From Candidatus Zixiibacteriota bacterium (GTDB lineage: Bacteria > Zixibacteria > MSB-5A5 > JAABVY01), in the NCBI GenBank assembly GCA_014730285.1, contig WJIM01000242.1:1-10012 (forward strand): a stretch of 10,012 nucleotides of DNA, read 5' to 3'. This document shows, piece after piece, positions 1-6,982 of the stretch. Position 1 is the first letter of the stretch; each line of letters opens with the position of its first letter. The position numbers were made by a program, and so were the translations under genes. A model generated the notes under the pieces. The model was given only the letters and a program-made list of their open reading frames with translations. It did no database searches and was not told the origin of the DNA.

Positions 1-74
1 ATTCGCATGCCGCCACAGCAGGGGTTATTCTGGGCTTTGCGGTCATGATGACTCTCGATGTCGCCCTGGGTTGA
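1..74 (+). CDS. ZIP-family metal transporter, C-terminal fragment
   Basis: This is the 3' end of a gene that begins outside the window; the reading frame starts at base 3 and ends with TGA at 72-74. The 23 visible residues run from SHAATAGVILGF to MMTLDVALG. They form one hydrophobic helix with the small-residue pattern and the final 'MM-LDVALG' typical of the last transmembrane helix of ZIP (ZupT/GufA-like) divalent metal transporters. ZIP proteins move zinc, iron or manganese into the cytoplasm. The metal-binding histidines lie in helices 4 and 5, which are not visible, so the substrate cannot be judged. The family call rests on a short but characteristic tail; another polytopic membrane protein is possible. 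Confidence 0.6.
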   Translation, partial: SHAATAGVILGFAVMMTLDVALG

Positions 75-144
75 TTTTGCGGATTAATCAGTAAAACATG
101 CCTATTTGCCCGGAACTTTCCCACAAATACCCGATTAATAATAT

Positions 145-167
145 AACAAGATAAATATCATCTTGTT
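145..167 (+). terminator. 8-bp hairpin downstream of the ZIP gene, possible weak terminator
   Basis: AACAAGAT (145-152) and ATCTTGTT (160-167) are perfect reverse complements around a 7-base loop, followed by TT and then CCTC. The stem is AT-rich and the T-run is short, so termination of the ZIP transcript would be weak. It shares its last three bases with the next inverted repeat (165-199), so the full stems cannot form together. Just upstream, TATAAC at 142-147 resembles a -10 box, but no convincing -35 box sits at the right distance. The element could therefore belong to a promoter rather than a terminator. Confidence 0.3.
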
Positions 168-199
168 TTCCTCATAAAATCAATTAATATGAGGAAAAC
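165..199 (+). promoter_or_regulatory. Perfect 12-bp inverted repeat just before the Fe-S carrier ribosome binding site
   Basis: GTTTTCCTCATA (165-176) is the exact reverse complement of TATGAGGAAAAC (188-199), with an 11-base AT-rich spacer. The second arm ends three bases before the ribosome binding site AAAGGAG (202-208) of the gene starting at 218. It could act as an RNA hairpin that limits access to the ribosome binding site, or as a DNA operator for a dimeric regulator. Genes for Fe-S assembly are often controlled by Rrf2-type regulators such as IscR, but I do not recognise a specific IscR or Fur consensus. The repeat itself is certain; its function is inferred. Confidence 0.5.
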
Positions 200-217
200 C
201 GAAAGGAGTTCGCTTCA

Positions 218-538
218 GTGAACATAGAGATTAGCAGTAAAGCGCAGGACGAGCTATTGGGTCTGAAGACCGATCCCAACGATTTTCTGCGCATCAAGGT
301 AATTGCCGGCGGGTGTGCCGGTTTGACCTTTCATCCCGGTTTCGATAATGAAATGACGGATGATGATGTGGTCCTTTATGATAATAACGGCCTGAAGGTT
401 GTGGCGGATATGAGAAGCGCGCTCTACACTTCAGGCCTTGAGATAGATTATTCCGACGATCTTATTAATTCCGGTTTCCGTTTTGCCAATAATAAAGCCC
501 AGAAATCATGCGGATGCGGGCAGTCATTTCAGGCTTAA
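218..538 (+). CDS. A-type iron-sulfur cluster carrier (IscA/ErpA/SufA, HesB family)
   Basis: The 106-residue product is a full-length A-type carrier, a cytoplasmic protein that receives Fe-S clusters from the assembly scaffold and hands them to apo-enzymes. The three cluster-binding cysteines are in place: Cys33 in GGCAGLTF, and Cys98 and Cys100 in the C-terminal SCGCGQSF. The stretch GLEIDYSDDLINSGFRF (about 73-89) matches the family's conserved 'G-EIDY---L--SGF-F' segment. Translation starts at GTG, with AAAGGAG at 202-208 nine bases upstream. The loop after Cys33 reads HPGFD, a little unlike IscA of Proteobacteria. No scaffold (IscU/SufB) or desulfurase lies alongside, so it cannot be assigned as IscA, ErpA or SufA. 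Its leader carries the 165-199 inverted repeat. The small gene at 560 follows after 21 bases and is probably co-transcribed. Confidence 0.92.
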   Translation: MNIEISSKAQDELLGLKTDPNDFLRIKVIAGGCAGLTFHPGFDNEMTDDDVVLYDNNGLKVVADMRSALYTSGLEIDYSDDLINSGFRFANNKAQKSCGCGQSFQA

Positions 539-559
539 GGCTATAAATTTGAGTATGTT

Positions 560-772
560 ATGAGCATAAAGCCAATTGAGATTTCAGGCGGCGAGTCCGT
601 TTATTGCATAAATGAGGCGCAGATGAAGAAAGCGCTTGATATGGCCAACGAGAATCCGGAGAGTTCGGAAAGGATTAAGAACTGTCTGAATATGATAGAT
701 AGAGATCTCAGTCGCAATGAACAAGCCGCTCTGGCTTTTGTAATTGTGGATCATCTCCTTAAATCCAATTAA
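560..772 (+). CDS. Small 70-residue protein of unknown function
   Basis: I do not recognise this protein. It begins with a short strand-like segment (KPIEISGGESVYC) and then appears mostly helical: about 18-31, 34-47 and 51-68, the last amphipathic and hydrophobic (AALAFVIVDHLL). It has no signal peptide or transmembrane span and should be cytoplasmic. It has two cysteines, Cys16 and Cys42. The ATG at 560 has only a weak GAG (551-553) upstream, and an alternative ATG at 555 in another frame stops after two codons. It lies 21 bases after the Fe-S carrier and just before a strong hairpin terminator, so it is probably the second and last gene of that transcript. A link to Fe-S or redox biology is suggested only by position and the cysteines. 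Confidence 0.65.
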   Translation: MSIKPIEISGGESVYCINEAQMKKALDMANENPESSERIKNCLNMIDRDLSRNEQAALAFVIVDHLLKSN

Positions 773-775
773 TGG

Positions 776-832
776 CCGCGGTCCGGTTACGGCAACAGGT
801 AAAATCTCCCCATGGACCGCGGTTCATTTTTT
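776..832 (+). terminator. Rho-independent-like terminator after the Fe-S carrier transcript
   Basis: CCGCGGTCC (776-784) pairs perfectly with GGACCGCGG (814-822), three bases after the stop codon of the 70-residue gene. Two G-T pairs can extend the outer end. The strand then reads TTCATTTTTTATTC, a clear T-rich tract. The 29-base loop is long for an intrinsic terminator, but the GC-rich stem, the T tract and the position at the end of a transcript support the call. Confidence 0.65.
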
Positions 833-842
833 ATTCTTTACA

Positions 843-878
843 GGTTTAAAAGGATTGCCCCTTTTGTCCTTTTAAATC
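843..878. other. Second hairpin (10-bp perfect stem) in the intergenic region
   Basis: TTTAAAAGGA (845-854) pairs with TCCTTTTAAA (867-876); a G-T pair (844/877) and a G-C pair (843/878) extend it. Inside the loop a second CCTTTT (860-865) can compete for the same AAAAGG (848-853), so two alternative foldings exist. It stands between the terminator at 776-832 and the promoter at 904-931. There is no proper T tract after it on the plus strand. It may be a backup terminator or simply an AT-rich palindrome; I cannot decide. Confidence 0.4.
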
Positions 879-883
879 CTTTG

Positions 884-903
884 GTATCTAACCATTTAGA
901 TAC
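884..903. promoter_or_regulatory. Operator-like palindrome abutting the -35 box of the envelope operon
   Basis: GTATCTAA (884-891) and TTAGATAC (896-903) are perfect reverse complements around a 4-base centre (CCAT), 20 bases in all. The palindrome ends directly before TTGACA (904-909). Its size and dyad symmetry fit a site for a helix-turn-helix dimer, and a protein bound there would contact or block RNA polymerase at the -35 box. A related, shorter dyad (TATCTTTAGAT, 956-966) lies in the leader. The regulator is unknown. Confidence 0.45.
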
Positions 904-931
904 TTGACAAAAGCGGATTTTTCGCTACCAT
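904..931 (+). promoter_or_regulatory. Sigma-70-type promoter for the DUF4159-DUF4175-TPR operon
   Basis: TTGACA (904-909) is a perfect -35 box. With a 16-base spacer, TACCAT (926-931) matches the -10 consensus at four of six positions. Transcription would start near 938, giving a leader of about 80 bases before the ATG at 1018. It follows the terminator at 776-832 and precedes the first gene of a tightly packed operon, which fits. The 16-base spacer and the mediocre -10 box leave some doubt. Confidence 0.5.
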
Positions 932-1017
932 TAATAAAAATAACACGTAATTACTTATCTTTAGATTTTTTAAGGGCTGAAATCAAACTTTTACCCCGAA
1001 AGGCTGTTTAATATACT

Positions 1018-1707
1018 ATGATAACGGCAATCAGACATTGTTCTTACGCGATACTGCCGATTTTATTCCTGATATTAATCTCCGGAACTGCACAGGCTTC
1101 GGATGATAATCCCAGCGCGGTGCAGATTGCCCGCCTGAAATACTTCGGCGGGGGAGACTGGTACTGGGGACCCTCGGCGCTGCCGAACCTTATAGAATTC
1201 GTTAATCGCAACTGCCCGATCGAGATAGCCTCGGAGGAGGTAAGGTTGACCCTGACCGACGAAAAACTTTTTCACTATCCTTTCCTGTTTCTGACAGGGC
1301 ACGGCCCGATCCGGTTTTCCCCGGAGGAGGCCTCGAGGCTGCGCGAATATCTTTCGGCGGGCGGGTTTTTGTTTGCCAATGATTCGTATGGTATGAAAGA
1401 GTCGTTTTTCGAATCGATGCAGGAGGTTTTCCCGGACGATGAGCCGGTAGAGCTTCCTTTCAGTTTTGAAATGTTCAATTGCTATTACAATTTTCCCAAC
1501 GGTCTGCCGAAAATACATAAGCATGACGAAAAGCCGCCGCAGGCATTCGGGTGGTTTTTAGACGACCGTCTGGTGGCCCTTTTTGCTTATGAATCGGATA
1601 TCGCCGACGGCTGGGAAGATCCGTCAGTACATAAAGATTCCCCCGAGAAGCGTCAGGCCGCTTTGCGGATGGGGGCTAATATATTAACCTGGGTACTTTT
1701 AAATTAG
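1018..1707 (+). CDS. Secreted DUF4159-domain protein
   Basis: The 229-residue product starts with a Sec signal peptide: Arg6, a hydrophobic core at about 11-22 and a signal peptidase I site AQA|S after Ala27. The rest is one DUF4159 domain, recognisable by YFGGGDWYWGPSALPNL (about 41-57), FLTGHGPIRFS, the GGFLFANDSYG segment and a C-terminal segment containing YESDIADGWEDP. DUF4159 has a ThuA/glutamine-amidotransferase-like fold; no catalytic role is established for it, and I see no classical nucleophile-elbow Cys. It should be periplasmic. An in-frame TAA at 1009-1011 makes the ATG at 1018 the first possible ATG; the ribosome binding site AAAGG (999-1003) is rather far away. It is the first gene of the operon, ten bases before the DUF4175-type gene. 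In other bacteria DUF4159 genes often sit near MoxR/DUF58/von Willebrand A (Bat-like) genes, which are not seen here. Confidence 0.88.
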   Translation: MITAIRHCSYAILPILFLILISGTAQASDDNPSAVQIARLKYFGGGDWYWGPSALPNLIEFVNRNCPIEIASEEVRLTLTDEKLFHYPFLFLTGHGPIRFSPEEASRLREYLSAGGFLFANDSYGMKESFFESMQEVFPDDEPVELPFSFEMFNCYYNFPNGLPKIHKHDEKPPQAFGWFLDDRLVALFAYESDIADGWEDPSVHKDSPEKRQAALRMGANILTWVLLN

Positions 1708-1717
1708 TGAGGATTGT

Positions 1718-4700
1718 ATGCCCGATGATAAAAGAATCGCGCTTATAACAACGCGCCTGAAAAGGCTGGGGGGCTACATCCTTGGTAAGAGAGTCCTTTA
1801 CGGTCTCTTGATGCTATTGTCGCTGTTTTTGGCGGCTAGTTTTCTGGCTGCACTCAGCCACGCTCTCTTCTATTTGCCAACCTGGTACCGTACCGCCTTC
1901 ATATCGGTTGTTATGGCGGCCGGCGTGGGCTTTTTCCTGTGGTTCATTATCTGGCCTATTATCAGGAGGCCTTCCAACGAGGAACTGGCGCTTCTGGTAG
2001 AGAAACGTTATCCCGATCTTAAGAACCGTATGATCGCGGCCCTGCAGCTTGAAAGAAAGCTCTTGAATAATAGGGAAAACTATTCCCCGGCCTTAATCGA
2101 GCAGTGTATCCAGCAGGCCGAGGATTTATCCAATAAAATCGAGTTCAGGAAAAGCTATAAATCGAATAATATCTCCAAAGGTTTTAAATATTTTGGAACG
2201 ACATTGATATTGACATTCGCATTCTGGCTGTTTTCGCCCGCAATCTTCAACTCCTCGATGGATGTTTTCTCGAATCCGTTAAAGGAGATTCCCAAGGTAT
2301 TGACCTATGATTTGCAGGTCTCGCCGCAAAATGTCGATATTCTGAAATTCGATAATCTGGATATCGATGCATTCGTATTCGGGAGCAGGCTTCCCGAAGA
2401 TGCCAGGATTCACTGGAAGTTTGCCGATGAATGGCGTTCGGCGGATATAGAACGTCAAGACAAAATCGATAATATTCCCGAAATAGCATCCGACTCATTT
2501 GCCGTCGCCTCCGACACCTCGCTTTTCAAATACGAGTTCAAGGAGATCAGGCATAATCTCCAATACTATGTCGAGGCTGGTGACAGAATCTCGGATGTTT
2601 ACAATGTTAAGGTTGTCGATAAACCGCGCATCAACAATATCAAGCTGACCTATTTCTATCCCAAATATACCGGCCTTGCACCGGTGGTGCTGGATGAAAA
2701 CGACGGCACTATTCAGGCCCTTAAAGGCACCCGTGTCAAAATTGAAGCCGAGTTGAATAAGCCGGTCGTGGACGGCAGGATAGTTTACGAAGATGATGCA
2801 ACCGAGGATTTAAAGATCGACGGAAATAGGCTCGAAAAGACCCTGAATGTGAGGGAGAGCGGTTCGTATCATCTGGAAGTCACAGATAATATCGGTCATT
2901 CCAATCCCGATCCGATCGAGTATAAAATTTATATGGTGGAGGACAGGTTCCCCTCGGTTGAGATAGTCAAGCCGGGTAATAATATCGACCTCGATGATTT
3001 CCTGGCTTTCGATCTGGCGGCTACGCTGTCCGATGATTACGGCTTCTCGCGTTTGGTACTGCACTACAATGTGCATCTCTCGCCTATGGAGGTCGAAAGC
3101 GACTCTATCGAATTTAAATTCGATAAGTCCAAAGCCGATCAGCTTATAGAGTTCTACTGGGATCTTTCCAACAAGGGGCTTTATCCCGGCAGTTTCGTCG
3201 ATTATTATTTTGAGGTCTGGGATAACGATAATATCTCCGGCCCCAAGTCGGCGGTTTCCAGAACCTATACTGCGCGCCATCCCACTATCGAGGAGATGTT
3301 CGTGGATATCGAGGAAGCGCGTGAGGATATGATCTCTGAAATGGTCGAGGCCTTCAGGCAGGAGATGGAGCTTCAGGAACGCGCCAAAGAACTGCGCGAG
3401 GACCTGCAGTTCCAGGATGAGACCGAATGGGAGACCCAGAAAGATATCGAGAAGATGCATCAGGATCAGCAGAAGATGATGGATAATCTCGAAAAGATGG
3501 CCGAGCAGTTCGACAAGCTCAACCAGGAGGCCAAGGAAAACGATCTTCTGACGCTGGAAATGATCCAGAAGCTTAATGAGCTCCAGAAGCTTTTTGAGGA
3601 GGTTGCCACCGATGAGATGAAGGAGGCGATGAAAAAGCTTCAGAAAGCTATGGAGGATATGGATAAGAATGAGCTCGAGCGGGCCATGAAGGATTTCGAG
3701 ATGTCTACCGATGAGATGATCCAGAACATCGACCGTGCCATATCCCAGCTCAAGCGTTTCCAGATCGAGCAGAAGATGCAGGCTATGATCGCCATGGCGG
3801 AAGAAATTCTGAAGAATCAAGATTCCGTCAATGAAAAGGCAGAACAGTCCGACAAATCCGAACTGCCCAAGCTCAAGAGCCGAGAAGATCAGAATGAATC
3901 CGATACTAAGAATCTAAAGAAAGAGGCCTCCGATCTTCGTGAGATGTTGGCCGAAAATAAGCTCGATCAGGAGCCCAATGCCGGTGAATTCTGCGAGGCG
4001 GTGGAGAATACCGACGCCGACCAGGATATGGACGAGATGTCGGAAAGCATGCAGAATCAGCAAAAGCAGCAGGCCATGCAGTCCGGCCAGACAGCCTCGG
4101 CCAAGATCGAGGATATGCTTTCGAAGATGAAAAATGCCCAGTCGAAGTTCAATAACCAGATGTCGGCCGAGATGGCTCAGAAGATGCGTAATGCGATTGA
4201 TGACCTTCTGTATCTCTCCGATGAACAGGAAGCTCTTTATAATGAGATTATGCCCTTGTCCCCGAGATCGCAAATGCTTCCCGAGTATGCTCAGAAGCAG
4301 CAGGACCTCAGAAGTGAGGCTCAGCGTCTGCGCGGGGAGCTCAAAGAGATCGCCAAGCAGTCGGTCTTTATCCAGAATGCTCTGGATCAGTTTATGAAGG
4401 GCGTTTGCAATTCGATGGAGAATTCGATTTCATCCTTGAGCGAGAAAAACGGACGTGCCGCGGCCAACCATCAATCGGAGGGCATTTACTCGCTCAATCA
4501 GTCTGCGCAGACTTTGATTGAATCATTGAACAGCCAGTCGCAGTGCAATTCGAGCTGCAGCAACAATCAGTCGATGTTCCAGAAAATGAATAAGATGTCC
4601 AAGGGGCAGAAGAAGATAAATAAGCAGACTCAGAGTATGTGCAACAATCCCAGCCAGAAGCCGGGCAAACCCAGCCAGGATGCACTCAGAAGGCTGGCAG

Positions 4701-5116
4701 CGCAGCAGCAAAACCTGAGGCAGGGCATTAGCGAAATGGTGGATGAGTTCGGCGACCGCAAGGATGTGGCCGGACGCCTGGACAAGATGGCCGAGGAAAT
4801 GAAAAAGGTTATCGAGGCTTTGGAATCCGGCGATGTCGGCAGTCCCACTCTGGACAGGCAGAAGCGGATTTATTCGCGCATGCTCGATTTCCAGCTTTCT
4901 CTCGAAAGACGCGATTATTCCGAAAAACGCAGGGCGGATAGCGGCGAGGATGTCATTCGCAAATCCCCGGCTGAACTTGAGCTGGAAAAGCGCATGCAGG
5001 AATCTGCCTATCGCGCCAAGCTGGAAAAATTCATGGAAGAAACTTATCCTCCGGAATACGAAGCGCTGATTAAGGATTACTACAAAGCTCTCTTGAACAA
5101 CAATCAGGATAAGTAA
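1718..5116 (+). CDS. Large DUF4175-type membrane protein with periplasmic coiled coil
   Basis: The 1132-residue protein has three N-terminal transmembrane helices (about 26-50, 56-82, 157-176) with a charged, probably cytoplasmic stretch between the second and third. About 950 residues then project to the periplasm. Residues 195-520 are rich in beta strands with Ig-like features: LTYFYPKYTGLAP near 311-323, DDYGFSRLVLHY near 440, and YYFEVWDNDNISGPKS near 496-511. From about 525 a long Met-, Glu-, Lys- and Gln-rich coiled coil runs to the end. Near 1045-1073 it holds RQKRIYSRMLDFQLS, then RRDYSEKRRA, and it closes with YPPEYEALIKDYYKALL. This layout fits DUF4175-type proteins of FCB bacteria, whose role is unknown; a structural or scaffolding part in the envelope is likely. 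The start ATG follows GAGG at 1709-1712. A Gln/Asn/Ser-rich stretch contains Cys897, Cys943, Cys947 and Cys975, unusual for a coiled coil. Confidence 0.85.
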   Translation: MPDDKRIALITTRLKRLGGYILGKRVLYGLLMLLSLFLAASFLAALSHALFYLPTWYRTAFISVVMAAGVGFFLWFIIWPIIRRPSNEELALLVEKRYPDLKNRMIAALQLERKLLNNRENYSPALIEQCIQQAEDLSNKIEFRKSYKSNNISKGFKYFGTTLILTFAFWLFSPAIFNSSMDVFSNPLKEIPKVLTYDLQVSPQNVDILKFDNLDIDAFVFGSRLPEDARIHWKFADEWRSADIERQDKIDNIPEIASDSFAVASDTSLFKYEFKEIRHNLQYYVEAGDRISDVYNVKVVDKPRINNIKLTYFYPKYTGLAPVVLDENDGTIQALKGTRVKIEAELNKPVVDGRIVYEDDATEDLKIDGNRLEKTLNVRESGSYHLEVTDNIGHSNPDPIEYKIYMVEDRFPSVEIVKPGNNIDLDDFLAFDLAATLSDDYGFSRLVLHYNVHLSPMEVESDSIEFKFDKSKADQLIEFYWDLSNKGLYPGSFVDYYFEVWDNDNISGPKSAVSRTYTARHPTIEEMFVDIEEAREDMISEMVEAFRQEMELQERAKELREDLQFQDETEWETQKDIEKMHQDQQKMMDNLEKMAEQFDKLNQEAKENDLLTLEMIQKLNELQKLFEEVATDEMKEAMKKLQKAMEDMDKNELERAMKDFEMSTDEMIQNIDRAISQLKRFQIEQKMQAMIAMAEEILKNQDSVNEKAEQSDKSELPKLKSREDQNESDTKNLKKEASDLREMLAENKLDQEPNAGEFCEAVENTDADQDMDEMSESMQNQQKQQAMQSGQTASAKIEDMLSKMKNAQSKFNNQMSAEMAQKMRNAIDDLLYLSDEQEALYNEIMPLSPRSQMLPEYAQKQQDLRSEAQRLRGELKEIAKQSVFIQNALDQFMKGVCNSMENSISSLSEKNGRAAANHQSEGIYSLNQSAQTLIESLNSQSQCNSSCSNNQSMFQKMNKMSKGQKKINKQTQSMCNNPSQKPGKPSQDALRRLAAQQQNLRQGISEMVDEFGDRKDVAGRLDKMAEEMKKVIEALESGDVGSPTLDRQKRIYSRMLDFQLSLERRDYSEKRRADSGEDVIRKSPAELELEKRMQESAYRAKLEKFMEETYPPEYEALIKDYYKALLNNNQDK

Positions 5117-6903
5117 TGCTCAAAAAGAACACGATTTTTCTGACATTAATATTTATATTATCACTTTCGTTTGCCGCCAGCGCCCTGCCGCCGGCAGAAA
5201 CCAGAACGTTGGATCGTGCCCAAAGATATTCTGAATTGGGCCGGGTCGAGGATGCAATAGAGCTGATTGAGCCTCTTCTCAGACGCTTTCCCGCCGATTT
5301 GAAGCTGCTGACTGCGGCACATCGGATTTACCTCGATGCCAAGGATTATGAAAATGCGCTCGGGGTGCTGGATATGCACAAGAAGGTTACGCTCAACGGC
5401 GGTCGGCTGTATCTGGATTACGCCGATATATTCCTCAAAATGGGGGAGATGGAATCTGCCGATTCGGTCTTTAAAGTATACCTCAAGGCGCGCGGAGGCG
5501 GCTCCCGTTCCTATAAGGATATTTCCCAGGCCTACCTGAAAAACGGCTATTATGCCGAGGCTACCCAGATTTATCTCGAAGGCAGAGAGCGTTTGATGGA
5601 TTCAACCCATTTCGCACTCGAACTCGGAAATCTTTACCAGCGTCAAAGGCAATATGCTAATTCGCTTCGCGAATATTTCAAGTTCATGGTCTCCGATACG
5701 ACTATGCGCAGAACCGGCGAGGCTCAACTCAGATTTTTGATCAATGATGCCGATGATTTGGGTGAATTGAAGAAGGCCTTTAACGATATAATCGCGCGCT
5801 ATCCCGACAACTTCCAGTCTTACCGGTTTTATGCCGAACTTCTGGTCCGTGAGGGCAGGTACGACAGCGCATTCGAGAACTACAAAATTGTGGATTCTCT
5901 GCATTTTCGAAACGGCCAGCATCTTCTGGGTTTCGCGGAAACCTGTTTGAACAACCAGGAGTATGAGATGGCGGCCCAAAGCTGCCATTATCTTCTGGAC
6001 AAATATCCCGATCAGGGTTTTCGTGAACGGGCACAACTGAGCCTGGCGGCGGCCTTTATCAAGCTCGGGCATGCCGACTCGGCCGTGCAGGTCTATCATC
6101 AGGTGATCGAATCGAGCCCGAATCCGAAACTGAAATTCGACGGTGAATATCTGCTGGGAATGCTGTTTCTGCAGGAGCTTTATCAGACCGACTCGGCCCG
6201 GCATTATTTTAACCGCATACTGAATTCCCCCCAGTTGCAGGCCTGGTCGGAGATGGCGAAAATCAGGATAGCGGAATCTTATATAATCGACAATGATCTG
6301 AAGCTGGCCGACAGCATTCTGCTCTCTGTGGAGACCAACCGCCTTAAAAAAGAACTCAAGGAAGAGCTGATCTTCAAGAGGGCACAGATAGAATTCTTCA
6401 AGCAGGAATACAGTGACGCCCGCGGCCTTTATAATCATCTTACCGGATTATATCCGCGCAGTATGTATGTTAATGACTGCCTTCGCAAGATGCTTATTAT
6501 CGATGAAAATCAGGGTACCGGAGTTATTGATCTGGATATGTATGCCGATGCCGAACGGCTTCTTATGCAAAACGAGGCGGATTCGGCACTTGTAAAGCTC
6601 GTGGATTTATCCGGACGGGGCGGTTCCAATCTGTCGGCGATGGCCACCTTCCTGGCGGGCGAAATATTGTATAATAAGGGAGAATACCAGAGGGCTCTGG
6701 AATATTTTAACCGTGTGCTGGAAAGTTTCGAGGAAAGCTTCTATACCGCAGAATCACAGAAATATCTGGGCGATCTTTACTTTTATCATCTCAATGATCA
6801 TGAGAAGGCGCGCGAGGCCTACCGTGTGATTCTGGAGAATTACCCCAATAAAGTGCTTTATGAGTACGCCCGCAGGCAGTTACGTAAGATCGAAAGCTCC
6901 TGA
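5116..6903 (+). CDS. Secreted tetratricopeptide-repeat (TPR) protein
   Basis: The 595-residue product begins with a Sec signal peptide (Lys3-Lys4, hydrophobic core about 6-21, cleavage ASA|LPP after Ala23). There is no lipobox cysteine, so it is probably soluble in the periplasm. The remainder is an almost continuous TPR superhelix. Clear helical pairs include RYSELGRVEDAIELIEPLL (about 37-55), YLKNGYYAEATQIYLEG, ELLVREGRYDSAFENYKIV, AFIKLGHADSAVQVYHQVI, and near the end ILYNKGEYQRALEYFNRVL and HEKAREAYRVILENYP. TPR arrays bind other proteins. The start codon overlaps the stop of the DUF4175-type gene by one base (TAATG), which indicates translational coupling and probably balanced amounts of the two proteins. 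A natural inference is that it binds the coiled-coil part of its upstream neighbour. It could instead be an outer-membrane assembly or division accessory factor. Confidence 0.88.
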   Translation: MLKKNTIFLTLIFILSLSFAASALPPAETRTLDRAQRYSELGRVEDAIELIEPLLRRFPADLKLLTAAHRIYLDAKDYENALGVLDMHKKVTLNGGRLYLDYADIFLKMGEMESADSVFKVYLKARGGGSRSYKDISQAYLKNGYYAEATQIYLEGRERLMDSTHFALELGNLYQRQRQYANSLREYFKFMVSDTTMRRTGEAQLRFLINDADDLGELKKAFNDIIARYPDNFQSYRFYAELLVREGRYDSAFENYKIVDSLHFRNGQHLLGFAETCLNNQEYEMAAQSCHYLLDKYPDQGFRERAQLSLAAAFIKLGHADSAVQVYHQVIESSPNPKLKFDGEYLLGMLFLQELYQTDSARHYFNRILNSPQLQAWSEMAKIRIAESYIIDNDLKLADSILLSVETNRLKKELKEELIFKRAQIEFFKQEYSDARGLYNHLTGLYPRSMYVNDCLRKMLIIDENQGTGVIDLDMYADAERLLMQNEADSALVKLVDLSGRGGSNLSAMATFLAGEILYNKGEYQRALEYFNRVLESFEESFYTAESQKYLGDLYFYHLNDHEKAREAYRVILENYPNKVLYEYARRQLRKIESS

Positions 6904-6982
6904 TTGAAGTTGCATGCCACAGATCATTCAGGAACCGATAGGACCATCGATTTTATAATTCAATGAAAGTAATTAATCCGAA

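Noticed and set aside
82..89. GATTAATC palindrome after the ZIP gene, with a related GATTAATA at 133-140
   Set aside because: Too short and AT-rich to count as a site; the second copy is not symmetric.
1018..1100. Lipoprotein signal for the DUF4159 protein (Cys8)
   Set aside because: Cys8 lies before the hydrophobic core, not after it; the sequence fits a signal peptidase I site at AQA|S instead.
3290..3800. Possible tandem DNA repeat, because GAGATG and AAGATG recur often
   Set aside because: The recurrence comes from Glu-Met and Lys-Met pairs in the coiled coil; spacing is irregular and no unit longer than a few codons repeats.
2810..3820. Antisense open frame of 336 codons inside the DUF4175-type gene
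   Set aside because: Its product is a monotonous Leu/His/Ile-rich sequence, as expected from reading Glu-, Lys-, Met- and Gln-rich coiled-coil codons backwards. The sense frame has clear family motifs throughout.
5602..6438. Antisense open frame of 278 codons inside the TPR gene
   Set aside because: No domain or signal is recognisable, and the sense strand encodes regular TPR helices over the same bases.
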